Positions 34,960 to 47,097 are shown, numbered from the stretch's first letter. The stretch: DNA of 64,000 bases from Bostrychus sinensis (GCA_020698575.1 CM036252.1:29651206-29715205); one strand, 5' to 3'. Made by a program: numbers and translations. The notes: generated by a model not told the origin, from the sequence alone.

Positions 34960-35275
34960 GACTAAATCAGGACTAAATCAGGTTCAAATTAGGACTAAAC
35001 CAGGTCTAAATGAGGACTATACCAGGTTTAAACCAGGATTAAACCAGGAAAAAAATGAAAAATACTCAGGGCTTATTTAAAAAAAAAAACAGGACTAAAT
35101 CAAGACTAAACCAGGTCTAAACCAGGACTAAACCAGCTATAAACAAGGACCAAACCAGAGCTAAACAAGGAATAAACCAGTACTAAACCAGCTCTAAACA
35201 AGGACCAAACCAGGACTAAATGAGGTCTAAACAAAGACTAAACCAGGTCTAAACAAGGAGTAAACTGGCTGTCTA
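34960..35275 (+). repeat. GGACTAAACCAGGTCTAAA minisatellite
   Basis: Degenerate ~12-bp half-units (GGACTAAACCA, GGTCTAAACAA) over about 300 bp, interrupted near 35050-35090. Same family as 7085, 54226, 55505 and 59910. Confidence 0.85.
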
Positions 35276-35279
35276 CATG

Positions 35280-36220
35280 ATGGACCTCAGTATTTCTAAA
35301 GTCCTGTGTATGGCCCTGATTGTCAGCACAAAAAGTCTGTTACTTTGCCATAGGGGACATTTAAATATCATTGAATATATTGTTATTGTAACATCCAAAA
35401 TGCCATATTTGCATTATCATGCATGCTGGTTATGCATAGGTCCTGTCTTGTATCTATGTGGTAAGAAGCTGAGGAGAGCTGAACAGTGACAGTGACTACA
35501 GCGCAGAGACGGGAAACAAACAACAGGAGGCTTCACTCAGGATGTAATCTGGAAACCTCTGTACTTCCTGTGACCTCTGACCTCCTCATGTCTGCTCCAG
35601 GCTGCTGGCTGCTGGCTGCTGGCGTTTTGGCCCTCACTCATCCTGTTTGCACAATATTAAAGACACAATGACAGTGAACATTCAGTACACACATGGCTTG
35701 TTTAATATACGTGATATGGAACCTGTTTATAGTTTACTAAGGCTGTACAATATTAGGTGAATGTCAGTTGAAATTAATGGGGGTTATGCGCTAACTACTT
35801 CCGCATTCGGCTAAACAGAATGATCAAGTTTCGGTCACAGCTTGTAAGCGAGCAGCCGGACAAGGGCAGCTTCAAAAAAACATATTTGTGTCTTACACAT
35901 CGCAAAATAAAATCACCAAACTAACGTTGCTATAGACGAACACAGTTTAATCCTTCAAACAAGGGTTTTAGCATTTGTGGCTTAAATATTTAACTAATCG
36001 CTGCGCGCAGAGGCGGGATATCGTTGTGTCAATTAACTAAAGACAGATGCCCGAGCCATCTCAGCTGGCTCCTCTCGATGCAGAGGAGCAGTGGCTTGTG
36101 TATTTTTTTAATTTTACAGGCAGGCAGATTATTATTATTTTTGATCTTGAATTATTTGAGTTGAAAAGAAAAAATGCAAGTATAAAACGTCTTTGTCCTT
36201 ATAATCATGGGTTTTTGGCC
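35280..36220. other. Intronic DNA with repeat scraps
   Basis: GGCTGCTGGCTGCTGGC run at 35601-35621. CATCTCAGCTGGCTCCTCTC and GATGCAGAGGAGCAGTGG (36056-36093) recall a very common fish dispersed repeat. No gene. Confidence 0.4.
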
Positions 36221-36224
36221 ACTT

Positions 36225-36668
36225 TTTGAAGAATCGTCAACACGCTATCCACTGTATTGTGGCTAAAGCAGCTGCTAGAGCCCAGCGCAGCTTAAATACT
36301 GACTGTGGAGACACTGAAAATGCTAAAAACATTAATAATCTCAGAGAAAGGATTCATATTACCTCTGCAATGCCTTTGTTTAGCAGTTTGGCAAAAGCGA
36401 GCACGACAGCTTTAACTTAGGTACTTTGTTTATGTATGCAAATTAGCCATGTGTTTGATAGCGGCCTTTAACAAGACTTTGCATAATGTAAAAATGATAA
36501 TAGTCTTGGTGCTTGGTAGCAGAGAGGGCCAAAACTAAAAGACATTTAATAACAAAGCAATTTAATATAGTTTTTTATGCAGGATAAGAGATAAAATACA
36601 GCTTAAAATCATAAATCAAATAATTTTTTTTAAACCAGGATTTTATTTTTTAATCATATCACCCAGTC
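36225..36668 (+). mobile_element. hAT-like element (GGGCTGGGCGAT family), partial
   Basis: Interior matches 30057-30680: ATTGTGGCTAAAGCAGCTGC, GACTGTGGAGACACTG, CTTTGTTTATGTATGCAAAT, TTAGCCATG. The end ATATCACCCAGTCTTTA is the diverged right terminus. Left terminus not identified. Confidence 0.55.
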
Positions 36669-36679
36669 TTTATTGAGCC

Positions 36680-37012
36680 TAGAAGTCGACTGATATATAT
36701 CGGTCAGGCACAGGTCCAGGTAATAATGTGACTGAAGGACCCCAGCTTCTCCAACCTTCTTGTAGCAGTTTGAGCATCTTACAATGCAGCTCATAGGAAA
36801 AATCCAAAATGACATTATCTCGGTCTGAAAAGCTCAAAACGGCAATAAAAAGATTTTGATAATTTCTCTGGCATAAAACCATGTAAAACCCAAATGTATT
36901 TTGTAGCTCTTACTGTATTTGTTTCCATTTTAATAAGCATTATTAAAACAAAAGGCTATATGAAATTCAATTCTTTCATAAACTATAAAAAACCTCTATC
37001 GGTTGACCTTTA
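36680..37012. mobile_element. hAT-like MITE with ATTGAGCC duplication
   Basis: Left TAGAAGTCGACTGATA and right (reverse complement) TAAAGGTCAACCGATA form the inverted termini. Perfect 8-bp flanks ATTGAGCC at 36672-36679 and 37013-37020. 333 bp. The right flank continues as GCCACAAAGCCC, the head of the Arg-tRNA-like SINE, so it inserted at or beside that SINE. Confidence 0.88.
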
Positions 37013-37135
37013 ATTGAGCCACAAAGCCCTCATCTCTCAGAATGGCACAAAATCCACTAAAAATTACTAGATCTAGAGGTTTCAGGCTCTACACAAAAAA
37101 ACTATTTCTTCTTTGACCCATTACTGACCACTCCT
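37013..37135 (-). mobile_element. Arg-tRNA-like SINE copy at the hAT-like insertion
   Basis: ATTGAGCCACAAAGCCCTCA (head end, minus strand), CTCTCAGAATGGCACAAAAT, CCACTAAAAATTACTAG and ACCCATTACTGACCACTCC match the family, diverged. Confidence 0.55.
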
Positions 37136-37496
37136 GAACATTTTAATATTTCATTAAAATCATACTGTTACCTTGAGTTATCTCGCTAACAGACACATAA
37201 ACCAACAAAACAATGCCAGCAAAAACAACCTCCTTGGCAGAGATAAAAGTAGGGAAATTCCATACTTAAGCTGAGAAAATTCCCACACAAATCTGTGAGT
37301 TAAAGCCAAGCAGCAATCTCTTTAGTTTACAGTTAGCTAGCTTTTAAGTGTGGTTAACACTAAAGCTACCATTAGCCATTAGCACTGACACGACAACCTA
37401 ACTGTGCCCTTTGACCTAAAAACACAGTACTGCTGAAGAGTGTTATCAGTGAATCTGGTCCTCCCTTATCACATACTGACAGTGTATGATGCTGGA

Positions 37497-37735
37497 GGAG
37501 TAGTAGTTTAAGTAGTTGTACTGGTCCAAGTAGTAACAGCGTGGAAGCTGTAATAGCAGAAGTAGCTGAGTAATAGTAGAAGTACTTGCCATAGTAAATC
37601 ATAGTAGTGGTGGCAGTAGTAATGGTAGTAGAGGTAATAGTAGTGGTGGTTGTAATAGTACCAGTCACATTAGAAGTAGCAATAGTTGTAGTAGTAGTAG
37701 AAATAGTAATAGTAGTCAAAGTAGAGGTATTTTTG
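37497..37735 (+). repeat. Irregular AGTAGTAAT-type trinucleotide repeat
   Basis: About 240 bp of GTA/GTG/AAT triplets, highly interrupted. Similar tracts at 54022-54155. ORFs on both strands here are artefacts of the triplet repeat. Confidence 0.85.
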
Positions 37736-38084
37736 TTTTGTATTTTTTCACCTTCCTATTGTTCTTATCAGCCTCTAACATTCCGTGAGCCTCTGTAATA
37801 ATCGGCCCTCTCAGTCTGAAGAGCGGGGGCCACCCCAAATCCAGTGTTTACAGTGGAGAAGGTCTTATTTATTTAAAAAACATATTCTGAATAACTAGAC
37901 TACAGGGGTTAGTACTTCCTCTCAGTATAAATACCTGAATATGAGATGTAAAAACATAATCTGTATGCAGTTTTGCAGAGACAGACCTATCCATCATTAT
38001 TCTCTCAACTTGTCCACCCAGGTCTTTTACTTTAGACCACTGAATATTTTCTAAGCTAACATCATTACAAGAGGAACACACATT

Positions 38085-38228
38085 GTCCCTATCTCAGTAA
38101 ATATGAAGGCCTTGACCGTGACTCGAACTGGTATTTTATAGTGAAAAGTATTTATTTGTTTCTTTACTGACCCCTAGTGGCTGAAGTTAGTATCTTCTAA
38201 AATATCTTGCAGTAGAATGCTCTAAAAT
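38085..38228 (-). mobile_element. Arg-tRNA-like SINE copy
   Basis: GTCCCTATCTCAGTAAATAT, GACTCGAACTGG (B-box region, minus strand) and TTTCTTTACTGACCCCTAGTGG in sequence, matching other copies. Confidence 0.55.
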
Positions 38229-38277
38229 CCAGGTGGTGTTCCATATCCACATACAAACCAACAACAGTGTTTTAATT

Positions 38278-38365
38278 AGGGTGGCAACTAATGATTATTT
38301 TGGTAATCGATTGATCAGTTGATTATTTGATTAATAATCGGATAGTGAAGCATGAGTAAATGTGT
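38278..38365. mobile_element. hAT-like half-copy (GCAACTAATGATTATTTT)
   Basis: AGGGTGGCAACTAATGATTA, ATCGATTGATCAGTTGATTA and TAATCGGATAGTGAAGCATG match the element at 9218-9705. No opposite end adjacent; a related end at 40105-40238 (TAAGTTGTTGCAGCCCTAG) may belong to it across later insertions. Confidence 0.5.
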
Positions 38366-39087
38366 TATGATCTGGTGCTGCAATAACGACAAGTTGTTAA
38401 TAAAATAATAATTAATTATTGTTCCTGTCAAAAATTGGTATTAATTCTACCAATTTTTTTTTTTTTTTTTACCAGGTAAAAGGTCCATTTGTCCAAAATG
38501 TCTTAGTACTAATGAACACAGATGTTTTTATGACCCTACCCTTTCTGAAGAATCACTAACACATATGAGGAATACTCACAAAAAGCCCAGGGGGACATGA
38601 GACAAAAAGGGTTGGTTTACACTACTGGCGTAAACAATGAGCTGGGGTCAAATAAGGTTTGAAGATACTGTAAGAGTGCACATATTGGTTACTCAACCAG
38701 CCTTTGAACATAGCACACTGTCAACAGCCCTTTGGCAACTTGAAAAAAGCAGGTCTATCATGTTCTGTTTCTGTTGTCACAGAAATACACAGCCTCAGTT
38801 TGTAATGTGCATTCAATAAACTTTAAATACCTCTGTTTAATCCAAACCCCAAACCAAAATGTTATCTATTGTTTAGGGTAATAATAACATTTAATTTGTA
38901 TATGTTACTATGATTTAGTCTGTAATCAGTTTATTCAGTTTGAGGTTTTAGAGTTTAAAGCAAAACAGAAAGTAAAATGTGGCGTAGTGTTCAACAACAT
39001 CAGAGTTCAGTAGGAACTTGACTGAGACCCCCCTTTTCAAGAGGTCTTGGCATAATAATTTTGTTGTTTTGCTGTTCAATTCACACT

Positions 39088-39165
39088 GCCCTTGAGTCTT
39101 TGGGCAAGACATTTCCCCCCAGTTTGTTCCAGTGTCTATAGCACTGGTGTATGGATGTGTTATTG
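39088..39165 (+). mobile_element. SINE fragment
   Basis: CTTTGGGCAAGACATTTCCC, CCAGTGTCTATAGCACTGGT and GTATGGATGTG are the middle of the SINE family at 15365. Confidence 0.55.
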
Positions 39166-39249
39166 TGTTTGGTGCTGTAATTTTAGTCGACCAAGACCTC
39201 AATGATTGATTAATCAACTAAGGACCAGAGGCTGTCAGCCCTATAGACC

Positions 39250-39556
39250 CTTCTTGTGTTTGTAAACAGAATGTTTGTTTTCCAAAGACTGGTACCGGAA
39301 GTAAAAAAGAGAGCTGCAGAGAGTGAGAGAGAGAAGAACTGCCTGCTCTGAACAGGGGACGGCCCACAGACAGCGGTAAGTGCTGCAAAATGCAGTTTTA
39401 AAAGGAAAATCTCAGCAATAATTGGCCAAAGTTGCGGAAAAGTTGCGGAGTTTGGACAAAGTTGCAAGGTCGCGCTGAATTCGCAGAGTTTGATTGATTT
39501 TGCGTTAATAGTTGCGATCGCAACATCGCGAAATCCTGGAGGGACTGTCCAATAGA
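39250..39556. mobile_element. Dispersed element with GTTGCGG and GCGATCGC words
   Basis: ACCGGAAGTAAAAAAGAGAG, ATTGGCCAAAGTTGCGGAAA, AGTTGCGATCGCAACATCGC and AAATCCTGGAGGGAC. I recall this text as a dispersed fish repeat; class unknown. CpG-rich for this region, suggesting it is not old. Confidence 0.4.
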
Positions 39557-39564
39557 GACAAAAC

Positions 39565-39826
39565 CAGGGTTGCCAAGTTTGCAGTTTTCCCTCAGAATTG
39601 GGCGGCTTTTTAAGCGTGGCTGCAGCTGAAAAAAAAAGTAGGTTCTGCAGGTTGGGCAGAGCTATTTTTTGTGTGTAAATCTTAGGCTTTTTCTTCATAT
39701 TTTGAATGATCTTTAAAACCCAAAGCCAATCACACTGAAACCAGGCTAAATCAGCCGATCCACAGGTTTTGGGTGGTTTTTAAGTTGCTATTGGGCGAAT
39801 TTTGACTTTCAGACCTGGCAACCCTG
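39565..39826. mobile_element. hAT-like MITE (262 bp) with GACAAAAC duplication
   Basis: Left CAGGGTTGCCAAGTTTG and right, as reverse complement, CAGGGTTGCCAGGTCTG. Perfect 8-bp flanks GACAAAAC at 39557-39564 and 39827-39834. No transposase. The intact flanks indicate a fairly young insertion. Confidence 0.92.
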
Positions 39827-40104
39827 GACAAAACGATTAATTTAATTGGACTGAAGGATGCGCATGCTCTTTACATCCATATGTAGGGACTTTAAAGAGC
39901 TGTCAAAGCTAGATGCACTCTTGTCTTTGTCCAGAACGTTGTCCAAAGTCTTGTACTCAGCTCTATGAATCAATTAACACAAATAAATGAGTAAAACTAC
40001 TCTTCCTCTACAGGTTATTATTTTGGCAACACATGAATAATTGCTTTAAATAATAGTTATTCCAATTATGGTCTAAATATTGATGATTATGAATTTTCCC
40101 ATAA

Positions 40105-40238
40105 TTGAGCAGCCCCATTTCAGCATCTATGAATACCCCAGATAACAATTAATCAATTATTTAAGTAGTTGACGGTTGTTCCAATAGTCCAATATCTGAT
40201 TAAAACTGATTAATCCGATAAGTTGTTGCAGCCCTAGT
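40105..40238. mobile_element. hAT-like terminal fragment (TTGCAGCCCTAG)
   Basis: TTAATCAATTATTTAAGTAG, GATTAAAACTGATTAATCCG and ATAAGTTGTTGCAGCCCTAG match the right end of the 9218-9705 family. Confidence 0.5.
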
Positions 40239-40340
40239 TTGTTATTATTGTTGTCATTGTTGTTACTGTTGTTGCTATTATTGCTGTCGTTATTGTTGTT
40301 ACTGTTATTATTGGTTTTGTTGTTATTTTTTATTATTATA
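40239..40340 (+). repeat. TTG/TTA interrupted trinucleotide repeat
   Basis: About 100 bp of TTGTTATT, GTTGTTAC and TTGCTATTATTG words. Confidence 0.8.
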
Positions 40341-41515
40341 ACAGCTCCCCAAACTGACTCACTTTCTATTAAAATGGCTTCTTAGTGCTACACAATCATT
40401 TACCTTGTTGCCAAAACGCAGCCTTGCTTTCTTCATAAACACGTTTCACCATTCCTAGTGAGGCCGCGCGCAAAAGTCCGCACTGTTAGCATTCACACTT
40501 ACCTAAGGCCACTTCAACAGCAGAATATATGCATCTTCATTTTCATTGCATTGAACATTGTAAAGAGAGACAACAACATACTCTGCAGCTGTCTATAAAA
40601 GGCATCGCTGTACATTAACTTGCAACTCCGATACTTGGAAGTGAGAGCAACACTTACATCAGCCGCCTTCTTTTTATTTTCATTTATTTTTTAACACATC
40701 CTCGCTGAACAGAAGTACATATCCTGCTTTAAAACACGGGCTATGAAAATATATTTTTCAATGTCCTTTATATTTGAACATACAGTGTATTGCAAAAATA
40801 AAAGCATGTTATGGAATGTCTATCTGCCCTTTTGACTATCTGACAGATTAACTCCATATCTTCCCCTACGCCCCAGTTATGAGTTCACGTGATGCCTGAT
40901 AAGCAAAATTATGACAACTCAGCAGACTCATAATACTCCATACCAGCATACCAGCATTCCAGTTCATTAATATAGAACTCCTATGCTTCATAAATAAACA
41001 ATATATGACCCTGAATATATATTTTTTCCATATAAAGTACAGGCCCAATCTATTTGAAATTACTGTATATTGCATAAAGCACTCTATGTGTCAGTGTATG
41101 CTTTTAGCTGGACACTCCACAGCTGGTTTGAACAGGCCCAACACTAATGGCTCTGTGTTTATGCTAAAGAGAAGTGTCAGAGTTCCATTAAGATGCAATG
41201 TTTTACTTTTTATACTGTCTAAAATGAAAACTCTTAAAGCTGGGGGTACTGTTTGTAGTTTATGGTCTGGCACGAGGACAGTTTTTGAAAAGAGAAGCTG
41301 AAAAAAATGGTTTGTTTTTATACCATTCAGGGCTCAATTTTTACTTTTTTTTAAAATTATCATTATTATTATTATTTTCAAATTTCTGATGATTTACAAT
41401 TTTAATATATTTTTTATTTTGCTTTCGGACCTAAAAAGCCATTTAGGTGTAGGTTTCTTTACTAAATGCCTTCATAAAACCACAAAGCAGAAGCAGGGTG
41501 CATTACACTCAGGGG
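40341..41515. other. Intronic DNA, nothing recognised
   Basis: Short ORFs at 41005-41301 and 41091-41273 on opposite strands, neither with protein resemblance. ATT repeats near 41360. Confidence 0.45.
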
Positions 41516-41940
41516 CGCAACACCAGGCAGTGCAGCCAGTGCAGCAACACTGGGACCCAGGACATGAGAGGGCCCCACTGAGAGTCCTATAATGGTGGGT
41601 TATGTTCAGTCTGGGCAGTACACATCAGCCAGGACTTTAAAAAAAAAAACAAAAAAAAACTTTTTTTATGATTTCAAAATATTAAATATCCATGAAATTC
41701 CTTAACAGTTTTTACTTAATGCTGACAAGATTGAATGGAACAAAAATAAACATCAATTTTTTTGTGTGGCACTGACGTTTAAATATTTAAAAGAAAGTTT
41801 TAGTCGACTTTAAGAAAGTACAGTCCACTTTTTGTAACTTAGTATGATATGTGGATGTATAGACTTCCTGTATATGCTTCAAAACTTTGGGGCCCATTCT
41901 GAAAACCTGCACTGGGGCCCCTCATTACCACCACTGATTA
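41516..41940. mobile_element. Degenerate GGGGCCC-type element
   Basis: GGGGCGCAACACCAGGCAGT on the left and TTTGGGGCCCATTCTGAAAA, CACTGGGGCCCCTCATTAC, CACCACTG on the right resemble the repeat at 5590-6170. Confidence 0.45.
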
Positions 41941-42029
41941 CCCTTCACAGTGACATTAGTGAAGACGTATCAGTATCTTTTAGTTTTCGCTCTCTCTGCT
42001 TTACACAACATAGGAAGTCTTGTTAAAAG

Positions 42030-42555
42030 ACGCTAAAAGTGAGCAAATGGCTAATCTTAATACATAAACAAAGAACATAGCTCTGCACATCACATTACTT
42101 GCACACGGTTTGTTTTTCCTAGTTTGTTGCTATCTAGCTGAACAATAAACAAAGGCATTGCAGAGGTAATATGACTCCTTTCTCTGTGATTCTTAGTGTC
42201 TTTCATAATAATAATAAATAATGCATCAGTCTTATATAACAATTTCATAGACAGGCAGTCGCTTTACAATTAGGTGCATTATTCAGCCACTGTACAGGCT
42301 CCACAGACAGTTTTGAGCAGGGCTCTGAATTAGCCACAACACAGGAAACAGCACAGCACTAGGAGGATGCAAGTTCCTCTAATTTAAATTTTACCATATG
42401 CTAAATAAGTAAATAGAAAAGAAGAATATAAAAATAGAGGTAAAATGATAGTAATGACCAAAATTATTTATAGGAAAAATACCATACTTTTGACACTGTC
42501 CAAAATTAAAAACGCACATTAATTTAATTAATTTGATTTATTGCCCAGCCCTAAT
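42030..42555 (-). mobile_element. hAT-like element (GGGCTGGGCGAT family), minus copy
   Basis: ATACATAAACAAAGAACATA, GCATTGCAGAGGTAATATGA, ATTAGCCACAACACAGGAAA and terminus TTGCCCAGCCCTA (42541-42553) match 30057-30680 reversed. A minus-strand SINE tail (42206-42298) interrupts it. Confidence 0.65.
42206..42298 (-). mobile_element. SINE tail fragment inside the hAT-like copy
   Basis: AATAATGCATCAGTCTTATA, AGACAGGCAGTCGCTTTACA and TGCATTATTCAGCCACTG are the reversed tail of the family at 4034. Confidence 0.65.
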
Positions 42556-44980
42556 ACCAATATATAGGCTAACACTTGCTACAGGCTGCATGCTAAAAGA
42601 ACAGATGCTCAGAGCCTGTTATGCTGGACATGTACAGAACTCCAAGTAACGCAACACTAGTGCTGTTTACAAAGACAATATGGGAATATATTGTGAAGTG
42701 CTTCTAGATGATAGTCGCATTGATGTGCATGCTACTGTAACAATACAGCTTTTTAAATTACGTTAATCCATTATAAATAGCTGGAATGGCAGTTTTGAAG
42801 CAATTTCCAACAGTGCAATGCACAGCACCAAAGCACACAGCAGCAGCTTTTGTCTAATTGTAAACAAAGATGGAGGAACAAAGTGTTTTTTCAGTCAGAC
42901 AAACTTTAAGGGAATTATCAATATTGGACTTTTAAAACACCAAAGAATCAGCAGTTAGACCTGACTCACCAGAAACACTAAACTACAGATCTCCGTCTTC
43001 ACATAACAAGACACTGCGCTGATCTGCCACTAGCAACAGGTAACGTTAGCACAACACAAAGCCAACGTGTGTCACTGAGTGGAGGGACAACAAAGTTACT
43101 GATCCTGTTGTCTCCAACTTGGCCTGAAAAAAGCACTGCACCAGGGTCAAAGTGTAGCTTACATAGTTGCAGCTCAGCTCAACATGTAGATACATTTGTT
43201 TCTTTACAAAAACATGACAAGACATAGATAAACCATAGCTGCCATTTAAGGCAGTTAAGGTTATGTTAAAGCTGGTATGAGTATTATTTTATGTACTAAT
43301 TGCTGTTGTTACCATGTTGGTAGGAGTATGTCCTGGGAGGCCTATGTACAGAATACAAAACATCAATTTAGTCAACTTGTTTGACACTGGGCTTTATTCA
43401 AAATGTACCATGATGAGTGTTGTATCGTGACCCCTGTATAGTGATACATATCTTGAGGTTGTTGGCAATACCCAGCTCTACACAACATCTGTGCTCCCTC
43501 AACAAAGAATGTTACCCCCAGTTTACACAGGGTAGCTCCAGGTTTTGTCTTGTGAAATTTAAGACCTTTTCAAGACTTTTTAATGGCACTTAGTGTGAAA
43601 AATAATGCCAGCATCGTCAACAACAGAATTAATAATATAAATATAAATTTTATACTAAGGAATTATCCATACTACTCTCTGTAACTCAAGGGTCTCATAC
43701 AAATGAAAGAACTCCAGTGCTGCAATGTATTTTCTTATTGCTGTGACTCTACTTTTCTGTAATATTAACATGTTTTGACAAATTTTAACAAAATGTAATA
43801 CCTACTCATAATATTTAATACTTTTAAGGCCTTGATCTTGACAAGATCAAATTTAATATTTTTTTAATGCTTTTAAAGACCTTGGGACTATCCTGTTACA
43901 CCAAAAGCAGAAGCAGCGCGAATTGGCAGCATTGCGGCAGCTGACTCTGAACCATTCCGCTTTGCTACAGACAGGTTTGAGTTGTATTTTTTGAGTGGCT
44001 CTGCAGTAATCTGCAGTAATCTGCAGTGCTACAGCCGTGGAAACACAAGAAACATGCTCCAAGTGTCAAAATAAACTTCCCCAAAATAAAGGCTCACCAA
44101 ACAGTGGTAATGTAAACATAGCACATCAAGAAGTTAATTCTTGAGAGCGAGAAATGTAAAGTAATTTGTGATACCAAGCACCTATTTTACAAGGACAACA
44201 TCCAGAAGTTGAATGCCTGGCCACAGTTTTGTGTTTAGACAGTGAGTAGTGTGTAAAACAACAGTGGGAGACATCACCAGCTGTGGAGCAGCAGCAGCTC
44301 TGTCACCCTCAGTGTAAATTGACGCTTTTAAACAGTCACACGCGGGTTAGTATACACAAAGGACATTGCATTGTAGCTAAATGCTAGCTATAGCTAGCTT
44401 CTAAATGAGCAACAGCTAATGCCAAACATTAAACTGCATAGCTGCCAACATACTTGAGATGGGAACATCAAATACAGTATAATTACTGCCAATTCAAATT
44501 CCTTTTTTGGGCGCCTACCTGACACAAGATGAAACTAATATAATCTTTGTAAAATAAGATACTGTATTACAATAACACAAGAGCAAGAAAAACTTTGTTC
44601 ACCAGCAGAAAACCACATTAACAAAATGCTGCCAAAGTACTGTAATACTGTAAAGTTATTGCTACTCCTTATAGGCCGCTGAAACCGACACATAAAGACC
44701 AACATTTGTAGTCCTGTCTATTGATGTTGTCCTGAAAAATTAAAACTATATTTTAATCTTCTTCCAGCAACACTCCATTTAAGCTCTAACTCAAACAGAC
44801 CTGTCCATACATAGACCATGTAGGTGCCAATAAAAGAAGCACAAACAGTACTGATATGGCCACAACTATATTTAAATCTCCTGGTAGTATTTTTATCTCC
44901 TCTTCCCATTTCAACTATTCCTGTACATTTACTATATCAGTCAAACTACACATGTAACTAAATGCAGGCCTTATCTTCTC
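42556..44980. other. Intronic DNA with weak repeat traces
   Basis: 43555-43890 has AAGACCTTTTCAAGACTTTT and TTAATACTTTTAAGGCCTTG words shared with 21300-21350. The rest is unremarkable. Confidence 0.4.
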
Positions 44981-44984
44981 CAGT

Positions 44985-45360
44985 TATCTCTATGTTTAAA
45001 TTGCCCTCAGAATTCCACCGCTCCACCTCACAGACAGATGCGTCCCGGGACAGACACGGCCCAGAGAGTCAGAGGATGTTTGGAGTGCGCTGCAGTGCGG
45101 GGCTCCGGGGGCCCGAATCAAAACATGGCCTGTCCCGGGACGCCTGTGATGTTTGTACACTGAGTGAGGATAGAAGAAAAAAAAAAAAAAGAGATGTGTT
45201 GATCCAAGGTCTAAGTGTGGTTCTTCCTGAAAAAGCACAGGCAGTTCAGAAAAGTGCTGAGCTCGACACTTTCCCCACTGCTCTAACTAAAGCTGGGCGT
45301 GTGGAGAGGTTTGTGGATGGACAGGAGAGGAGACGAGGAAGAAACAACAACAGGCTAATT
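44985..45360. promoter_or_regulatory. GC-richer single-copy-looking island
   Basis: Two CCCGGGAC sites (45042, 45135), GCTCCGGGGGCCCG and CpGs within AT-rich intron. The 145-codon plus frame (44962-45399) crosses an A tract and lacks protein resemblance. Regulatory role is inference. Confidence 0.3.
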
Positions 45361-46088
45361 ACTGTGAAAGCACAACTGTCCTGTTTGCAGTTTATTTAAC
45401 TTGGCTTTTTTTTTTTTTTTTTTTTTTAGATAAAAACTTAGTATGATTTTAGAATATTACTCTGGATTTTTCTTCCTACAAATTTATTTGGCCATTATTT
45501 TACCACTGTTATTTTTATTTTCTTCTTTATTTCCTATTATTATTTAGTGTCTTCTGTTCGCCCCACTTTTTGCCTCTCTTTTTTTACACGTCTAACTTTT
45601 ACACCTTTGTAATGCTCCATTGTCCTGTCAGCCCACTTTTCACTGCCCCATGTCTGTCTTCTGTCACTGTCCTGTTGTTTTACTTTGTATTGTCATTATT
45701 ATACAGTTAGTTTCAGAGCTGACACCTAAATGCTCATTTATACTCATGGCTGAACATTTTAAGGAGTGAATAGCAAGTTGATCGAGAAGTGTTAAAGGCC
45801 ACATAGACCACTGCTGTTTTTGTCCTTTTTTTGTCATATTTCTCAAAAAATGTAAGGTTAAAACTAAGACTGCAACTAATGATTATTTTTATAACTGATG
45901 AATCTGTAGATTATTTTTATAACTAATCAAGTAATAATCAGATAGTGAAGTGTGTGTTAATGCATGATGCCTGGCCTAGCTGAATTTTTACAAAATTTTA
46001 ACAAGACAAACTTAGCTACTGCCGCCCCGTACAAGGCACAATGTCCTCAGTGCAACATAAAACGTACCCTACATACACTGCATAGGCA
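45361..46088. other. Intronic DNA with T tract and hAT half-copy
   Basis: T tract at 45406-45427. At 45864-45960 GACTGCAACTAATGATTATT and AATCAGATAGTGAAGTGTG match the 9218 family's left half. Confidence 0.5.
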
Positions 46089-46372
46089 CTCATTTATTCA
46101 TATTCTTCAGCATAGTCCAGTTAAGGGTCATGAGAGGTTGGAGCCTAGTCCAGCAACTATGAGCCTGAAGCATGTGCACCCAATCACCAGGTAGTCCCAC
46201 CATTCACTCTCCCATTACTCACTATGGGTACTTTTAGGTTCACAATACTCCTAACAAATGTATGTCTTTGAATGGTGGAAGAAAGAGCAGAGAAGCCACA
46301 GTAACACAAGAAGACATGTAGACTCCACTCATAAAAGGCAGAAGCACTAACCACTCTGCCACAGTGCAACCT
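46089..46372 (-). mobile_element. V-SINE (DANA/HE1-like), minus copy
   Basis: On the minus strand: TGGCAGAGTGGTTAGTGCTT (A box), ACCATTCAAAGACATACAT, GGGAGAGTGAATGGTGGGA, TAGTTGCTGGACTAGGCTCC, and CATGACCCTTAACTGG then GAATATGAATAAATGAGTG, the V-SINE 3' core and tail. Diverged but nearly full length. Confidence 0.78.
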
Positions 46373-46619
46373 ACTATCAAAATCCTATTATATTCCGGTA
46401 TATCCCGTATATCTGCACTATGCTGTGTCACACAGTACACACTGAACTTCTTTCTCTACAGTATAGACCATGTTATTTAGCATGTAGCCTAGCATTATGT
46501 AACACGCTAATTACCCATGCAGCTGATAGATGACACAGCAACATGCCATTTAAAGTGTGGGAGGTTACAGGCTAACATTCAGATGTTCAGGGCTATAATC
46601 AACTGTAATTCTTATAATG

Positions 46620-46810
46620 TGATCCTGAATTAGCTCTACCCCCCCTGCTGAGCCGTCAAAGAAACACACTGCTTAGCTAGCTCCTCTGTTAGCTGCTCTG
46701 TTAGATTGAATTCCAGTTATGGCCCCCGGCTCGGACCCCAGACCCCCCTCAATGGGTTTTCATTAATGATACTGTGTAATCAGCATCTTCTGAAACACCG
46801 CGCTGGTAAT
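46620..46810. promoter_or_regulatory. Single-copy-looking island, candidate CNE
   Basis: ATGGCCCCCGGCTCGGACCC, GTTTTCATTAATGATACTG (ATTA homeobox-type cores) and CACCGCGCTGGTAATTAGCC. Mixture of GC-rich and homeodomain-like cores, no repeats. Inference only. Confidence 0.32.
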
Positions 46811-47097
46811 TAGCCACACATGCTAACCACACACTAACCGCACACTAATGTTTACAGGCCTGAAGAGAAAGTAGATATTTAAAAGTAGAGTCTAACTTTA
46901 ACAGAGCCAACTTTAAAAACAAACATATAGCTACAGGATACAGAAAATAAAGTATTGTTCAAAAGTCTCAGACAGGATTTTAAGAACAAAGAAAAGTGCA
47001 TTAAAGAAAAAAACAACAATACACAAAATTGCAAAATAAAAACAGAAGAAAATTTTAATCTAGAAGCACTTGGAGAGTGTAGACCTTTGCTAAGGCA

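Noticed and set aside
39210..39698. 162-codon minus-strand frame
   Set aside because: It runs across a dispersed repeat, a target duplication and into a MITE, so it is composite non-coding sequence.
44962..45399. 145-codon plus-strand frame in a GC-richer island
   Set aside because: Includes a lysine run from an A tract and nothing recognisable; kept only as a possible regulatory island.
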